A DNA stretch of 64,000 nucleotides, taken from the NCBI RefSeq assembly GCF_000702585.1, contig NZ_JNIQ01000001.1, positions 935,001-999,000 of the forward strand, given 5' to 3'. This document shows, piece by piece, positions 51,030 through 59,367 of the stretch. Every line of letters begins with the position of its first letter. Positions within the stretch are counted from its first letter, which is position 1. Below the pieces are notes generated by a model. The model saw only the letters and a list, made by a program, of their open reading frames with translations. It was not told the DNA's origin and did not search any database. The position numbers and the translations under genes were made by a program. Origin of the DNA: Exiguobacterium aurantiacum DSM 6208. GTDB taxonomy: Bacteria > Bacillota > Bacilli > Exiguobacteriales > Exiguobacteriaceae.

Positions 51030-51183
51030 TCCGGAATGCCAGGCGCGTACAGCGCCGCCCGAGGGCACGCCGACTCCCGGGGAATCAGCGGGCAAGGCGA
51101 GACCCAGCAGCGACGACGTCGCGATGCGGCTCGACGCCCGCCCCCAGGAAAGCGGCGTGCCGGACAGGGCGGCTGAAGGGCAA
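51030..51183. other. Short very GC-rich patch of unknown origin
   Basis: About 150 bases are far richer in G and C than the flanks and use none of the local codon style. One plus frame is open through it, ending at TGA 51184-51186, and another gives Arg/Pro-rich noise; neither resembles a known protein. It lies between the PAS-GGDEF relic and a terminator. Foreign insertion, recombination scar or assembly artefact are possible. Confidence 0.5.
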
Positions 51184-51235
51184 TGAAAACAGAGGAGCGC
51201 CATCCCTTCTGGGACGACGCTCCTCTGTTCAAAAA
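51184..51235 (-). terminator. Terminator of the 51281 gene
   Basis: On minus, AACAGAGGAGCG pairs with CGCTCCTCTGTT, with an inner GTCCC/GGGAT stem, then TTTTC. Confidence 0.85.
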
Positions 51236-51280
51236 CATTTTCAGTGCCCTCGCGAACAGGAGGGTTGGACGGTCAAATCG

Positions 51281-51751
51281 TTACTCAGGGACACGGAACT
51301 TATGGATCTCGTTGAACAAGACGAGCGTCAACTCTTCCATGAACCGTGGTCCGACACGGCGCGGATCGAGGCCGAATGCGTTCGGTTGTGTGACCGGTGT
51401 GAACAACACCAATCCGAACACATCTTTTGCGATCGTTGCGAATACTTCTTTCTCACACGTGAAGACCGCGAGAGAAAGCGTGTTCTGTTCTTTGTCGAGC
51501 TCGGCTTGAATGCCTCCGATGACGAAGTCTTCTTCCTTGATATGTAGCTTGAGCGTCGGCTGTGTTTCACGGTCGACTTGGATGTCGAACACGTTAGACT
51601 GCTCGCTGAGGCGTGTCGCTTGCTCGGACAGGTTCGCAAACAGTTTCTCCACGTCGTACGCTGCCCCTCCTCGTGTGAAATACTCGAACTGTTCGATTGC
51701 GTCTTGTAGTGCTTCGGAGCGATTCGTGCTTGACTCGGTTAATGGGTTCAT
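51281..51751 (-). CDS. Uncharacterised 156-residue acidic protein
   Basis: MNPLTESSTNRSEALQDAIE opens a soluble acidic protein with helical N-terminus and a beta-rich middle (VFDIQVDRETQPTLKLHIKE, then EEDFVIGGIQAELDKEQ) and a late FTPVTQPNAFGLDPRRVGPRF segment. No signal, membrane or catalytic motif is seen. I do not recognise a family. GGAGGAAATCTT directly precedes the ATG at 51751. Monocistronic with a strong terminator, so well supported as a gene. Confidence 0.7.
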   Translation of the reverse strand: MNPLTESSTNRSEALQDAIEQFEYFTRGGAAYDVEKLFANLSEQATRLSEQSNVFDIQVDRETQPTLKLHIKEEDFVIGGIQAELDKEQNTLSLAVFTCEKEVFATIAKDVFGLVLFTPVTQPNAFGLDPRRVGPRFMEELTLVLFNEIHKFRVPE

Positions 51752-52009
51752 AAGATTTCCTCCAGAGTAATCGCATTTATAGAACAACTTAATCATACGC
51801 TACTATGACCCTCGATAATTTGACAAATAAAATAATATTTAGTCAGGCAAAAACCTGTTTTTCCTATATATACAAACAAAAATCAAGTATTACCCAATGC
51901 GGATAAATGTCACAGTTGGCATCTGCAAGCGAAAAATAGCTCGATCGGGTCGGTGACAAACATGCTTGATTTATAAAAAAGGGGAAAGTGAATATTAATT
52001 TCTTTTCCA
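51752..52009. other. AT-rich intergenic stretch without recognised gene
   Basis: Upstream of the 51281 gene on minus and downstream of the 6-phosphogluconate dehydrogenase terminator. It has many stops in all frames and no RNA signature that I can see; it should contain the promoter of the 51281 gene. Confidence 0.6.
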
Positions 52010-52039
52010 AAAAAATCCGTCCCTCATAGGAGGGACGGT
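52010..52039 (-). terminator. Terminator of the 6-phosphogluconate dehydrogenase gene
   Basis: On minus, CCGTCCCTC-CTAT-GAGGGACGG then ATTTTTTT. Confidence 0.9.
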
Positions 52040-52086
52040 GGTGCGGTCGGGTGAAATCATCGATCTTTTTTTGCGGAAGAAGGATG

Positions 52087-52968
52087 TTATTTTTTCTCGA
52101 CCGCATGTCCGCCGAACTCATTCCGGAGCGCGGCGACGACTTTACCGGAGAACGTGTCCTCTTCGAGAGAGCGTTGCCGCATCATGAGCGACATGGCGAT
52201 GACCGGGGCCGGCACGCCGTACTCGAGCGCAGTCTCGACCGTCCATTTACCTTCCCCGGACGAATGCATGACGCCTTTGATCTCATCGAGCTTCGCGTCT
52301 TTATGGAACGCGCTCTCGGTCAGCTCCATGAGCCACGAGCGGACGACCGAGCCGTGGTTCCAGACGCGGGCGACTTGCTCGTGGTCGTAGTCGAACGGGC
52401 TCTTCTCGAGAATCTCGAACCCTTCGGCGATCGCCTGCATCATGCCGTACTCGATGCCGTTATGGACCATCTTCAAGAAATGCCCGCTGCCGCTAGGACC
52501 GGCGTACAGGTAGCCGTTGTCCGTCGATACGTCAGAGAAGAGCGCCTCGATCTTGCCGAACGCCTCCATGTCCCCGCCGATCATCGTGCACGCCCCGTGC
52601 CGTGCGCCTTCCATGCCGCCACTCGTCCCGACGTCGAAGAAGTAGATGAGCTTGTCTTTGAAGTGCTCGGCGCGTGCCATCGACTGTTTATAGTTCGAGT
52701 TGCCGCCGTCGATGACGATGTCCCCAGGCGACAACAGCCGATGCAAGTCTTCTAACACGTGCTCCGTCACCTCGCCGGCCGGCACCATCACCCAAACGAC
52801 GCGCGGTGCTTTCAAGCTTTCCACGACTTCCTCGAGCGAATTTTTCGTCTCGAACTGGCTCGTCGACACGTTGCCCGGGTCGTAGCCGAGGACGCGGTGG
52901 CCCGCATCCGTCAAGTTGAGCGCGAGGTTCAACCCCATCTTGCCTAAACCGATCATTCCGATTTCCAT
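52087..52968 (-). CDS. gnd: 6-phosphogluconate dehydrogenase, short NAD-type (YqeC/Gnd-like)
   Basis: Oxidatively decarboxylates 6-phosphogluconate to ribulose 5-phosphate. At 293 residues it is the short form, lacking the C-terminal half of the NADP enzyme, as in B. subtilis YqeC-like proteins that use NAD. The nucleotide loop is MIGLGKMGLNLALNL; the acid after the second strand is YDPGN (Asp favours NAD). The substrate-site blocks are VIDGGNSNY, VGTSGGMEGARHG and HFLKMVHNGIEYGMMQ, including the catalytic Lys and Asn. AGGGGTGACGAT precedes the ATG. Works with the gluconokinase encoded 9 kb away. Monocistronic. Confidence 0.92.
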   Translation of the reverse strand: MEIGMIGLGKMGLNLALNLTDAGHRVLGYDPGNVSTSQFETKNSLEEVVESLKAPRVVWVMVPAGEVTEHVLEDLHRLLSPGDIVIDGGNSNYKQSMARAEHFKDKLIYFFDVGTSGGMEGARHGACTMIGGDMEAFGKIEALFSDVSTDNGYLYAGPSGSGHFLKMVHNGIEYGMMQAIAEGFEILEKSPFDYDHEQVARVWNHGSVVRSWLMELTESAFHKDAKLDEIKGVMHSSGEGKWTVETALEYGVPAPVIAMSLMMRQRSLEEDTFSGKVVAALRNEFGGHAVEKK

Positions 52969-53005
52969 ATCGTCACCCCTTCATGAATTCTATTCCTTAA
53001 TAGGG

Positions 53006-53239
53006 TTACCCGAAATCGGTTTGCTTCAAAAGGGCCGGTTTCACTTCATCGACCCGATAGGCGAGAATCGATCCGACCGGGATGTTCCAACCCTCGCTCA
53101 ACTCGACGAAGTCGTTCAACGGGCTCGCGGCGAGGAGCGTCTCCTTGAACGTCCGTTCGACGTCGAACTGTGAACTTCCATACGCGTAAAACGTTACCGT
53201 CTTTCCTTCTCTCAAATAACACGTCACGATAAAACGCAT
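53006..53239 (-). CDS. Uncharacterised 77-residue protein
   Basis: A small soluble protein, MRFIVTCYLREGKTVTFYAY, then FDVERTFKETLLAASPLNDF and WNIPVGSILAYRVDEVKPAL. It looks like a compact mixed alpha-beta fold. I do not recognise a family. AAGGAGCCATAGAG lies before the ATG. It is 37 bases upstream of the dehydrogenase gene on the same strand and may be its operon partner. Confidence 0.68.
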   Translation of the reverse strand: MRFIVTCYLREGKTVTFYAYGSSQFDVERTFKETLLAASPLNDFVELSEGWNIPVGSILAYRVDEVKPALLKQTDFG

Positions 53240-53662
53240 CTCTATGGCTCCTTGATCATCATTTGGTTTTTAATTACAATTTCGTATCAACTAATACAAT
53301 TATTACAAAAAATAATCCATTTGTCTCATATTGTCCTTGGAACATGAGTAAACAGTCCTAAAAATGTGAGCAATCGATGGCAAACCCGAAGTAAATCCAT
53401 AGTGGTCCTATAGAAACAACGTGACTTTCGAGGTAGGTTGAAAAAATGAGAACGGTTTCACCTTTTTAAAACAGTGGTAAGCTAACGAGCGGGACGTTAA
53501 ACGTTTCTTGGAACTGACCGATACATAAAAAAGAACAGAACGTTCGACAATAACCGACGACCATTTACCTCATTTATAAAAAATTAAAATGTCGGAATAG
53601 TTTGCATGATAAAATCATACTTGTGTCAAATCATTAACGGGTTTTCAGAAAGGTGCCACGTC
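53240..53662. promoter_or_regulatory. Long AT-rich leader region before LCP gene 1
   Basis: No gene was found in these 420 bases. An extended -10 element TGATAAAAT is at 53608-53616, about 50 bases before the LCP start, without a good -35. No riboswitch or operator was recognised. Confidence 0.45.
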
Positions 53663-54616
53663 ATGGAAGAGCAAAAGAAAAAAAGAGTCAAGAAACGTCG
53701 TAGAAAACATTCCCCGGCCAAACGCATCGCGTCGATCGCCGGTGTCATTATCGGGCTGTTCCTGCTCATCGGGGTCGGGGTGGCGCTTTACCTATACAAT
53801 CAAGTCGACTCGACCGTCGACCGCTTGAACGAGTCGTCTGGCCTCAGCGAAGAGCGGATGAACGTGCAGACGATTTCCGAGAAGAAGCCGGTATCGGTGT
53901 TGTTGCTCGGGGTCGACCGCCGCGCCGACGAACAAGGACGCAGCGATTCGATCGTCGTCATGACGCTCAACCCGAACCAAGACAAGAGCGCGATGCTGTC
54001 GATCCCGCGGGACACGTTGACGGAGATCGTCGGCAAAGGCGTCGAGGACAAGGTCAACCACGCCTACGCGTTCGGCGGGGCTGAGATGGCGCTCGAGACG
54101 ATCGAGAACATGCTCGGCATCCCGATCGACTACGTCGCCGAAGTCGACATGAAAGGCTTCCAAGACACGGTTGACCTCCTCGGGGGCGTCACCGTGACGA
54201 ACAAGTTCGCCTTCACGTCGGGCGACTACGCGTTCGAGCCGGGGACGATCACGTTGAAGGGGCCGGAGGCGCTCGCCTATACGCGCATGCGCTATGATGA
54301 CCCGAGCGGCGACTTCGGACGCCAGGAACGTCAGCGTGACGTCATCACGGCGTTCGTCAATAAAGGGAAAGACGACTTCTCGATCGCGAAGTTCAACAAC
54401 ATGCTCGATGTTCTCGGCAACAACGCCAAGACGAACATGACGTTCAAAGAGATTCGCACGCTCTCGACCGACTACATGGACGCCTTTAAAAATCAAGACG
54501 TCCTCCGCCTTGAAGGGACGGGCGGCAAGGCCGGCGACGGCATCTATTACTGGAACCCGGACGCCGCCTCGTTGGCGGACGTTACAGGGTATTTGTCCGA
54601 GTTGATGGAACAATGA
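53663..54616 (+). CDS. LytR-CpsA-Psr (LCP) family ligase, copy 1
   Basis: LCP enzymes attach teichoic acids or capsular polysaccharide to peptidoglycan on the outer face of the membrane. This 317-residue protein has a Lys/Arg-rich cytoplasmic tail (KKKRVKKRRRKHS), one helix (SIAGVIIGLFLLIGVGVAL) and an LCP domain with VSVLLLGVDRRADEQGRSDS, AMLSIPRDTLTEIVG, VNHAYAFGG and AYTRMRYDDPSGDFGRQERQR, which hold the Asp and Arg residues that bind the polyprenyl pyrophosphate. AAAGGTGCCACGTC precedes the ATG at 53663. Close paralogue of the gene at 55634. Confidence 0.93.
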   Translation: MEEQKKKRVKKRRRKHSPAKRIASIAGVIIGLFLLIGVGVALYLYNQVDSTVDRLNESSGLSEERMNVQTISEKKPVSVLLLGVDRRADEQGRSDSIVVMTLNPNQDKSAMLSIPRDTLTEIVGKGVEDKVNHAYAFGGAEMALETIENMLGIPIDYVAEVDMKGFQDTVDLLGGVTVTNKFAFTSGDYAFEPGTITLKGPEALAYTRMRYDDPSGDFGRQERQRDVITAFVNKGKDDFSIAKFNNMLDVLGNNAKTNMTFKEIRTLSTDYMDAFKNQDVLRLEGTGGKAGDGIYYWNPDAASLADVTGYLSELMEQ

Positions 54617-54617
54617 C

Positions 54618-54658
54618 ACGAGCGCCTCATTCCTTACGGATGGGGCGCTTATTTTATG
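54618..54658 (+). terminator. Terminator after LCP gene 1
   Basis: GAGCGCCTCAT and ATGGGGCGCTT pair around TCCTTACGG, then ATTTTAT. Confidence 0.7.
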
Positions 54659-54689
54659 CGATAATATAATCAAAAACGAGGTGACTTCG

Positions 54690-55532
54690 TTGTCAGACTT
54701 GCTACGGCTCATCATCGACGTCCGCCACCGGTTCCGCGACCACCATATCAACGACTATAGCGCGACGCTCGCTTTCTTCTGGTTTCTAGCCATCTTCCCG
54801 ACGTTCTTCCTCGTCTTCGCCTTCACGGCGATCTTCCGCATCGACGACACGATGCTCATCGAACAAATCGAGACGCTCGTCCCGGGGGAGACGGTACGCG
54901 ACTTGTTCTCCATCGTCTACGACGTCAGCGGCAACATCAACGTCGGCCTCATCTCGTTCGGGGCGCTCATCGTCATCTGGTCGGCGACGAACGGCACGGC
55001 CCGGCTCGTGAAATTAACCGTGTTCGCCTACGGGGAGACCGAGGTGCGCGGCTACATGCGCCGCCGGTTCATCGGCCTCATCACGTTGCTCGCCTGGAGC
55101 GTCGGGGCGGTCATCCTCGTCGTCTTCCACATCTTCAGCCAAGAGTTCCTCGAGCTGTTGTATCGGACCGCGCCCGCCGTCGAGGAGTTCTCCCGGCTCG
55201 CGACGCTCTCGCGTTACACCGTCTCGACCGTCATCCTCATCCTCGCCTTCTCTGCATTCTATATGATCGCGCCGCAACAGCGCGTGCGACTGAAGGACGC
55301 GCTCCCCGGCGCCGTCTTCGCCGTCATCTCGTGGCAGCTCTTGTCGACGGGATACAGCGTCTATGTCGAGCGCTTCACGATGTTCGGCGAGACGTACGGG
55401 ACGATCGGCCTCGTCATCTTGCTCCAGATTTGGCTCTACTTGACGGCGGCGACGATGCTGCTCGGCGCCGAGATTAACGCCGCCTGGCCGCACTATATGC
55501 GCCGGACGCCGAGACGGACGCATTATCCATGA
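54690..55532 (+). CDS. YihY/BrkB family membrane protein
   Basis: A 280-residue protein with six membrane helices: LAFFWFLAIFPTFFLVFAF, VGLISFGALIVIWSATNGTA, then GLITLLAWSVGAVILVVF and others, and the hallmark LKDALPGAVFAVISWQLLSTGYSVYVERF with YGTIGLVILLQIWLYLTAATMLLGAEINA near the end. The family was once called ribonuclease BN in error; it is probably a lipid or solute transporter. Start chosen at TTG 54690, seven bases after GAGGTG; a GTG at 54681 is the alternative. Flanked by the two LCP genes. Confidence 0.88.
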   Translation: MSDLLRLIIDVRHRFRDHHINDYSATLAFFWFLAIFPTFFLVFAFTAIFRIDDTMLIEQIETLVPGETVRDLFSIVYDVSGNINVGLISFGALIVIWSATNGTARLVKLTVFAYGETEVRGYMRRRFIGLITLLAWSVGAVILVVFHIFSQEFLELLYRTAPAVEEFSRLATLSRYTVSTVILILAFSAFYMIAPQQRVRLKDALPGAVFAVISWQLLSTGYSVYVERFTMFGETYGTIGLVILLQIWLYLTAATMLLGAEINAAWPHYMRRTPRRTHYP

Positions 55533-55568
55533 AAATTTAAAAGATATCGCTAGCATTTTTTGGCAACA

Positions 55569-55577
55569 TGCTATAAT
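55569..55577 (+). promoter_or_regulatory. Extended -10 promoter of LCP gene 2
   Basis: TGCTATAAT, an extended -10 element about 57 bases before the LCP start; the same nine bases occur before the wzz/kinase operon at 60660-60668. Confidence 0.6.
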
Positions 55578-55633
55578 CAAACACGGAGAGCGGGAAATCA
55601 TACATTATATACGTGAGGAAAGCAGGTGGTCCG

Positions 55634-56557
55634 ATGGCGAGACATCGCAAAAAATCATCATGGAAGAAATGGGTATTCGTCACACTAGGCGTCATGACCG
55701 TCTTCCTCGTCGCCGGCGGTCTGTTCGTCTGGTCGATGTACCGAGACGTCAACGAGACGGTGACGAAAGTGAACGACAACTTAGAGATCAGCGAGGAACG
55801 GAAACAAGTCGAGACGATCGAAGAGAAACGGTCCGTGTCAGTGCTCCTCCTCGGCGTCGACCGCCGCGGCAACGAGCAGGGACGGAGTGACTCGATGATC
55901 GTCATGACGCTCAACCCGGACACGAACGAAGGGGCGATGCTGTCGATCCCGCGCGACACGAAGACGGAGATCATCGGTCGCGGCATCCGTGACAAGATCA
56001 ACCACGCCTACGCGTTCGGCGGTGCCGAGATGGCGATGGACTCGGTCGAGGCGCTCCTCGACATCCCGATCGACTACGTCGTCGAGACGGACATGGACGC
56101 ATTCACCGACGTCGTCGACACGCTCGGCGGCATCACCGTCACGAACAACTTCGCCTTCGCGACGGACGGCTACAACTTCCCGGTCGGCGAGGTGAACCTA
56201 GACGGCGAGGCGGCACTGTCGTACGCGCGCATGCGTTATGACGACCCGAACGGCGACTTCGGCCGCCAGGAGCGGCAACGTGCCGTCGTCTCGGCCATCG
56301 TCGAGAAAGGGCGCTCCGATTTCTCGGTCGACAAAGTGACGAAGCTGCTCGACGTCGCCGGGCGCCGCGCCAAGACGAACCTCGAGTTCAACGAGCTCGT
56401 GACGTTGTCGACGGACTATATGAAGGCGTTCCGCAACGCCTCGACGCTCCGCCTCGAAGGATCCGGCGGCATCGAGTCGGACGGCGTCTACTACTGGAAC
56501 CCGGACCCGGCCTCGCTCGAGGGCGTCCAAACCGAATTGAAACGTCTCATGGAATGA
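55634..56557 (+). CDS. LytR-CpsA-Psr (LCP) family ligase, copy 2
   Basis: A 307-residue paralogue of 53663-54616, with the same architecture: basic tail (RHRKKSSWKKW), helix (VFVTLGVMTVFLVAGGLFVW), LCP domain with SVSVLLLGVDRRGNEQGRSDS, AMLSIPRDTKTEIIG, INHAYAFGG and SYARMRYDDPNGDFGRQERQR, and the shared C-terminal YYWNPDPASL. Active-site Asp and Arg residues are all present. Start at 55634: AGGTGG lies six bases upstream. The local duplication suggests two ligases for different polymers or conditions. Confidence 0.93.
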   Translation: MARHRKKSSWKKWVFVTLGVMTVFLVAGGLFVWSMYRDVNETVTKVNDNLEISEERKQVETIEEKRSVSVLLLGVDRRGNEQGRSDSMIVMTLNPDTNEGAMLSIPRDTKTEIIGRGIRDKINHAYAFGGAEMAMDSVEALLDIPIDYVVETDMDAFTDVVDTLGGITVTNNFAFATDGYNFPVGEVNLDGEAALSYARMRYDDPNGDFGRQERQRAVVSAIVEKGRSDFSVDKVTKLLDVAGRRAKTNLEFNELVTLSTDYMKAFRNASTLRLEGSGGIESDGVYYWNPDPASLEGVQTELKRLME

Positions 56558-56586
56558 AGTCGCCCGCGTGGCGGCTTTTTTTGTTT
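56554..56586 (+). terminator. Terminator after LCP gene 2
   Basis: AGTCGCC-CGCGT-GGCGGCT then TTTTTTTG; imperfect 7-bp stem, overlaps the stop region. Confidence 0.65.
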
Positions 56587-56640
56587 GAAAACGGGTGAAC
56601 AGTGGGACAAGGATAAGAGGATAATGGAGGAGGGAAACGT

Positions 56641-57837
56641 ATGATTTGGGAAACGTTAGCACCACTCGTCGGCAAGCTCGTCGACGACCATACGGAAGCG
56701 GAATGGCGCCGCCTGTTCGAGAAGTGGGACGGGCACCTGTGGCACGACGCCACGCCGCCAAATGAAAAGACGAGCGTCCTCATGATCGACGCGAACGCCG
56801 TCACGACGGACGGCACACCGGACCTCGACGCGCTCCGTGAGTTGTTGAAAGAACACGTCCAGGCGACGGTGAGCGACTTGTACCTCGTCTCGCTGTTCCC
56901 GTATGCGGCGACACCGACCGATACCCGGGTCGACCCGCGCATCCGGCTCGCCGAGGACCTCGGCCATGTCAAACACGAGTTCGACCTCATGTATGACGTG
57001 ACGCCGGACGTGTACAACGAGTCCCAGTTCGACTTGTTGAAAGAGACGGACTCATTTTTAGAGCGGCTCGCGCAAGGGGCGACGAAGCTGCGCGTCCACG
57101 TCCAGTCGTTCCGGGGCATGCCGGAAGACCGGATCCGGACCGTGCTCAGTCTCTGGCACACGGTGCTCCATCACTATAAACCGAACGCGCAACTCGTCCT
57201 CGCCTATGAAGGGGACTTGGACGTGTCAACATACTTCGACGTCGCCGACGCCATCTGTCACTTCGACCTCGCGTCGCACACACTCCTCGCGTTCGCGCAA
57301 GGCGATGCGGGACGGCTCACCGATTGGGCGAAACGGATTGAGGCGCCACCGGAAGGCAAGACGTATTTCAACTTCTTGTCGATCCAAGAGCGCGACCCGT
57401 TCGAGAAGAACTTGATTGAGCCGAGCGCGGACATGTTGCTCGCCGCCCATAGCATCCTGTTGTCGTTCCAAGGCATCCCGTCCGTCGACTATCGGACGCT
57501 CCTCGGCGTCACGACGCCCGTCGACCGGGACACGCTCGTCCAAGAGTTGAAGACGGACCCGTACCGGTTGAACGTCTTCTCAGGCGTGCTCGGGCAGTTG
57601 AACGTGCGCCGGACGCATCCAGCCTTCTCGCCGTATGCGTCGCAAACGTTCAAGTCGGTCGACAAACGTCTGTTCACGGTCGAACGGACGGGCGGGGGCG
57701 AGACGCTCGTCATGCACACGAACGTGTCGGACGAACCGGTCCAAGTCAAACAGTCCGGCGTCAACTTGTTCACCGGGGAACCGGTCGATGAAATCGAACT
57801 CGCGCCGTACGGCTACGTCTGGGTTCGGCAAGGATAG
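56641..57837 (+). CDS. GH13_18 (sucrose phosphorylase-like) protein lacking catalytic residues
   Basis: A 398-residue relative of sucrose/glucosylglycerate phosphorylases, which usually have 480-590 residues. Shared landmarks are YLVSLFPYAATPTDTRVDPR (barrel strand 2 region), HKTYFNFLS-like GKTYFNFLSIQERD, LLSFQGIPSVDYRTLLG and the C-terminal RRTHPAFSPYA with MHTNVSDEPVQV. At the strand that normally carries the nucleophile (RLDA) the protein reads LRVHVQSF, and the late HD pair is SIQERD, so nucleophile and transition-state Asp are gone. It is also shortened in the middle. GGAGGAGGGAAACGT precedes the ATG, so it is expressed. A binding or regulatory role is likely. Confidence 0.75.
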   Translation: MIWETLAPLVGKLVDDHTEAEWRRLFEKWDGHLWHDATPPNEKTSVLMIDANAVTTDGTPDLDALRELLKEHVQATVSDLYLVSLFPYAATPTDTRVDPRIRLAEDLGHVKHEFDLMYDVTPDVYNESQFDLLKETDSFLERLAQGATKLRVHVQSFRGMPEDRIRTVLSLWHTVLHHYKPNAQLVLAYEGDLDVSTYFDVADAICHFDLASHTLLAFAQGDAGRLTDWAKRIEAPPEGKTYFNFLSIQERDPFEKNLIEPSADMLLAAHSILLSFQGIPSVDYRTLLGVTTPVDRDTLVQELKTDPYRLNVFSGVLGQLNVRRTHPAFSPYASQTFKSVDKRLFTVERTGGGETLVMHTNVSDEPVQVKQSGVNLFTGEPVDEIELAPYGYVWVRQG

Positions 57838-57960
57838 GACTTATGGCTTAAAAACAGGAATTTCGTCTAGGTGTATTGACGCATTGGTACTTTAGGTAGA
57901 AAATGGAATAGAAGGAAGTTCCATGTCAACCTAGACCAAACACCGAAAGGCGGAATTTCG

Positions 57961-58299
57961 ATGGATCAATCGCTATTTCTGTACTTGTTTCAATTGACGT
58001 TGCAATCGTTCGTGTACTGGATGTTCGCCACGCTCTTCATCGCCCTTATCAGTTACGTCGCCTTCTACATGTGGGACCGGGACGCGGCCAACGCCTACCG
58101 GACGCTCTGGCGGAAAGGCTACTACTTGACGTTCGCCGCCTTTGTCTCGTTCGGCTTCATCGTCGGCGAGTTCCCGCTCGAGGCCGCCTGGCCCCTCGCC
58201 GGCATCGCCATCCTCGTCGTCGTCCTTGACTTCGGGGTGCTCGTGACGCCGGGGAAAGAACGGCCGGTCGCCATCAAAGAAGACGCCAAAAACGCCTAA
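57961..58299 (+). CDS. Small membrane protein, 112 residues
   Basis: Three membrane helices: QSFVYWMFATLFIALISYVAF, YYLTFAAFVSFGFIVGEFPL and WPLAGIAILVVVLDFGVLV, joined by a charged MWDRDAANAYRTLWRKG loop; the tail is GKERPVAIKEDAKNA. AAAGGCGGAATTTCG precedes the ATG. No family recognised. It is codirectional with the GH13-like gene but has a 120-base gap, so it probably has its own promoter. Confidence 0.68.
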   Translation: MDQSLFLYLFQLTLQSFVYWMFATLFIALISYVAFYMWDRDAANAYRTLWRKGYYLTFAAFVSFGFIVGEFPLEAAWPLAGIAILVVVLDFGVLVTPGKERPVAIKEDAKNA

Positions 58300-58325
58300 T
58301 CGATCTCTCGATTAGGCGTTTTCGT
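58295..58325. terminator. Bidirectional terminator
   Basis: CGCCTAATCGA-TCTC-TCGATTAGGCG with T-run; perfect stem shared with galE. Confidence 0.92.
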
Positions 58326-58332
58326 ATGGGCA

Positions 58333-59349
58333 TTATTCCCGGTATCCTTCCGGGTTGTTCGATTGCCAGTTCCAGGCGTCGCGGCACATGGCGCGGACGT
58401 CATGGGTCGCTTCCCAGCCGAGCACTCGTTTCGATTTCGACGGGTCGGCGAAGCAACTCGCGATGTCACCCGGGCGGCGCGGCGTCACCGTGTACGGGAT
58501 CGCTTTGCCACTTTCGGCCTCGAACGCTTTGACGAGGTCGAGAACGCTGTAGCCCGTGCCCGTCCCGAGGTTGAACGCCTCGGCGCCGGTATGTTCCATC
58601 ACGTAGTCGAGCGCCTTCAAATGTCCGGCGGCGAGGTCGACGACGTGGATGTAGTCGCGGACACCCGTGCCGTCCGGTGTGTCGTAGTCGTCACCGAACA
58701 CGCTCAGTTGCTCGAGGCGGCCGACGGCAACTTGGGTGATGTACGGCATGAGGTTGTTCGGAACGTCGAACGGGTCCTCGCCGATCTGGCCCGATTCATG
58801 GGCACCGATCGGGTTGAAGTAGCGGAGGAGGGCGATGCTCCACGCGTCGTCGGCCACGGCCAAGTCGCGCATGATCTCCTCGATCATCAACTTCGTGCGC
58901 CCGTACGGGTTCGTCGCGCTGAGCGGGAACGTCTCGTCGATCGGTGTCCGTTCCGGCATGCCGTACACGGTCGCCGACGAAGAGAAGACGATTTGTTTCA
59001 CGTCGAACGCGTCCATCACGTCGAGGAGGACGGTCGTGCCGACGACGTTGTTCTCATAATATCGGAGCGGCTCCTTGACCGACTCGCCGACGGCTTTCAA
59101 GCCAGCGAAATGGATGACGGCATCGATCGTATGTTTCAAGAAAATCTGTTCGAGCAACTCGCGGTCGAGGATGTCGCCGAGGTAAAACTCGACGGTCTTC
59201 CCGGTGAGCGCCTCGACCCGGTCGAGCGCATCGCGGCGGCTGTTCGACAAGTTGTCGAGGACGATGACGTCATAGTCATCTTCAAGCAGTTGGAGGACGG
59301 TGTGCGTGCCGATGTAGCCGGCACCACCCGTCACGAGGATCGTTGGCAT
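58333..59349 (-). CDS. galE: UDP-glucose 4-epimerase
   Basis: Interconverts UDP-glucose and UDP-galactose, here probably to supply galactose units for surface polysaccharide. The 338-residue protein begins MPTILVTGGAGYIGTHTVLQ (NAD loop) and has DAVIHFAGLKAVGES, VFSSSATVYG and TNPYGRTKLMIEEIMRD (the catalytic Tyr-x-x-x-Lys pair), LLRYFNPIGAHESG and a late RRPGDIASCFADP. All are standard GalE blocks at standard length. AAAGGAGCTTTCTT precedes the ATG. It follows the 59368 gene by 18 bases on the same strand, so the two are cotranscribed. Confidence 0.95.
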   Translation of the reverse strand: MPTILVTGGAGYIGTHTVLQLLEDDYDVIVLDNLSNSRRDALDRVEALTGKTVEFYLGDILDRELLEQIFLKHTIDAVIHFAGLKAVGESVKEPLRYYENNVVGTTVLLDVMDAFDVKQIVFSSSATVYGMPERTPIDETFPLSATNPYGRTKLMIEEIMRDLAVADDAWSIALLRYFNPIGAHESGQIGEDPFDVPNNLMPYITQVAVGRLEQLSVFGDDYDTPDGTGVRDYIHVVDLAAGHLKALDYVMEHTGAEAFNLGTGTGYSVLDLVKAFEAESGKAIPYTVTPRRPGDIASCFADPSKSKRVLGWEATHDVRAMCRDAWNWQSNNPEGYRE

Positions 59350-59367
59350 AAGAAAGCTCCTTTCAAA

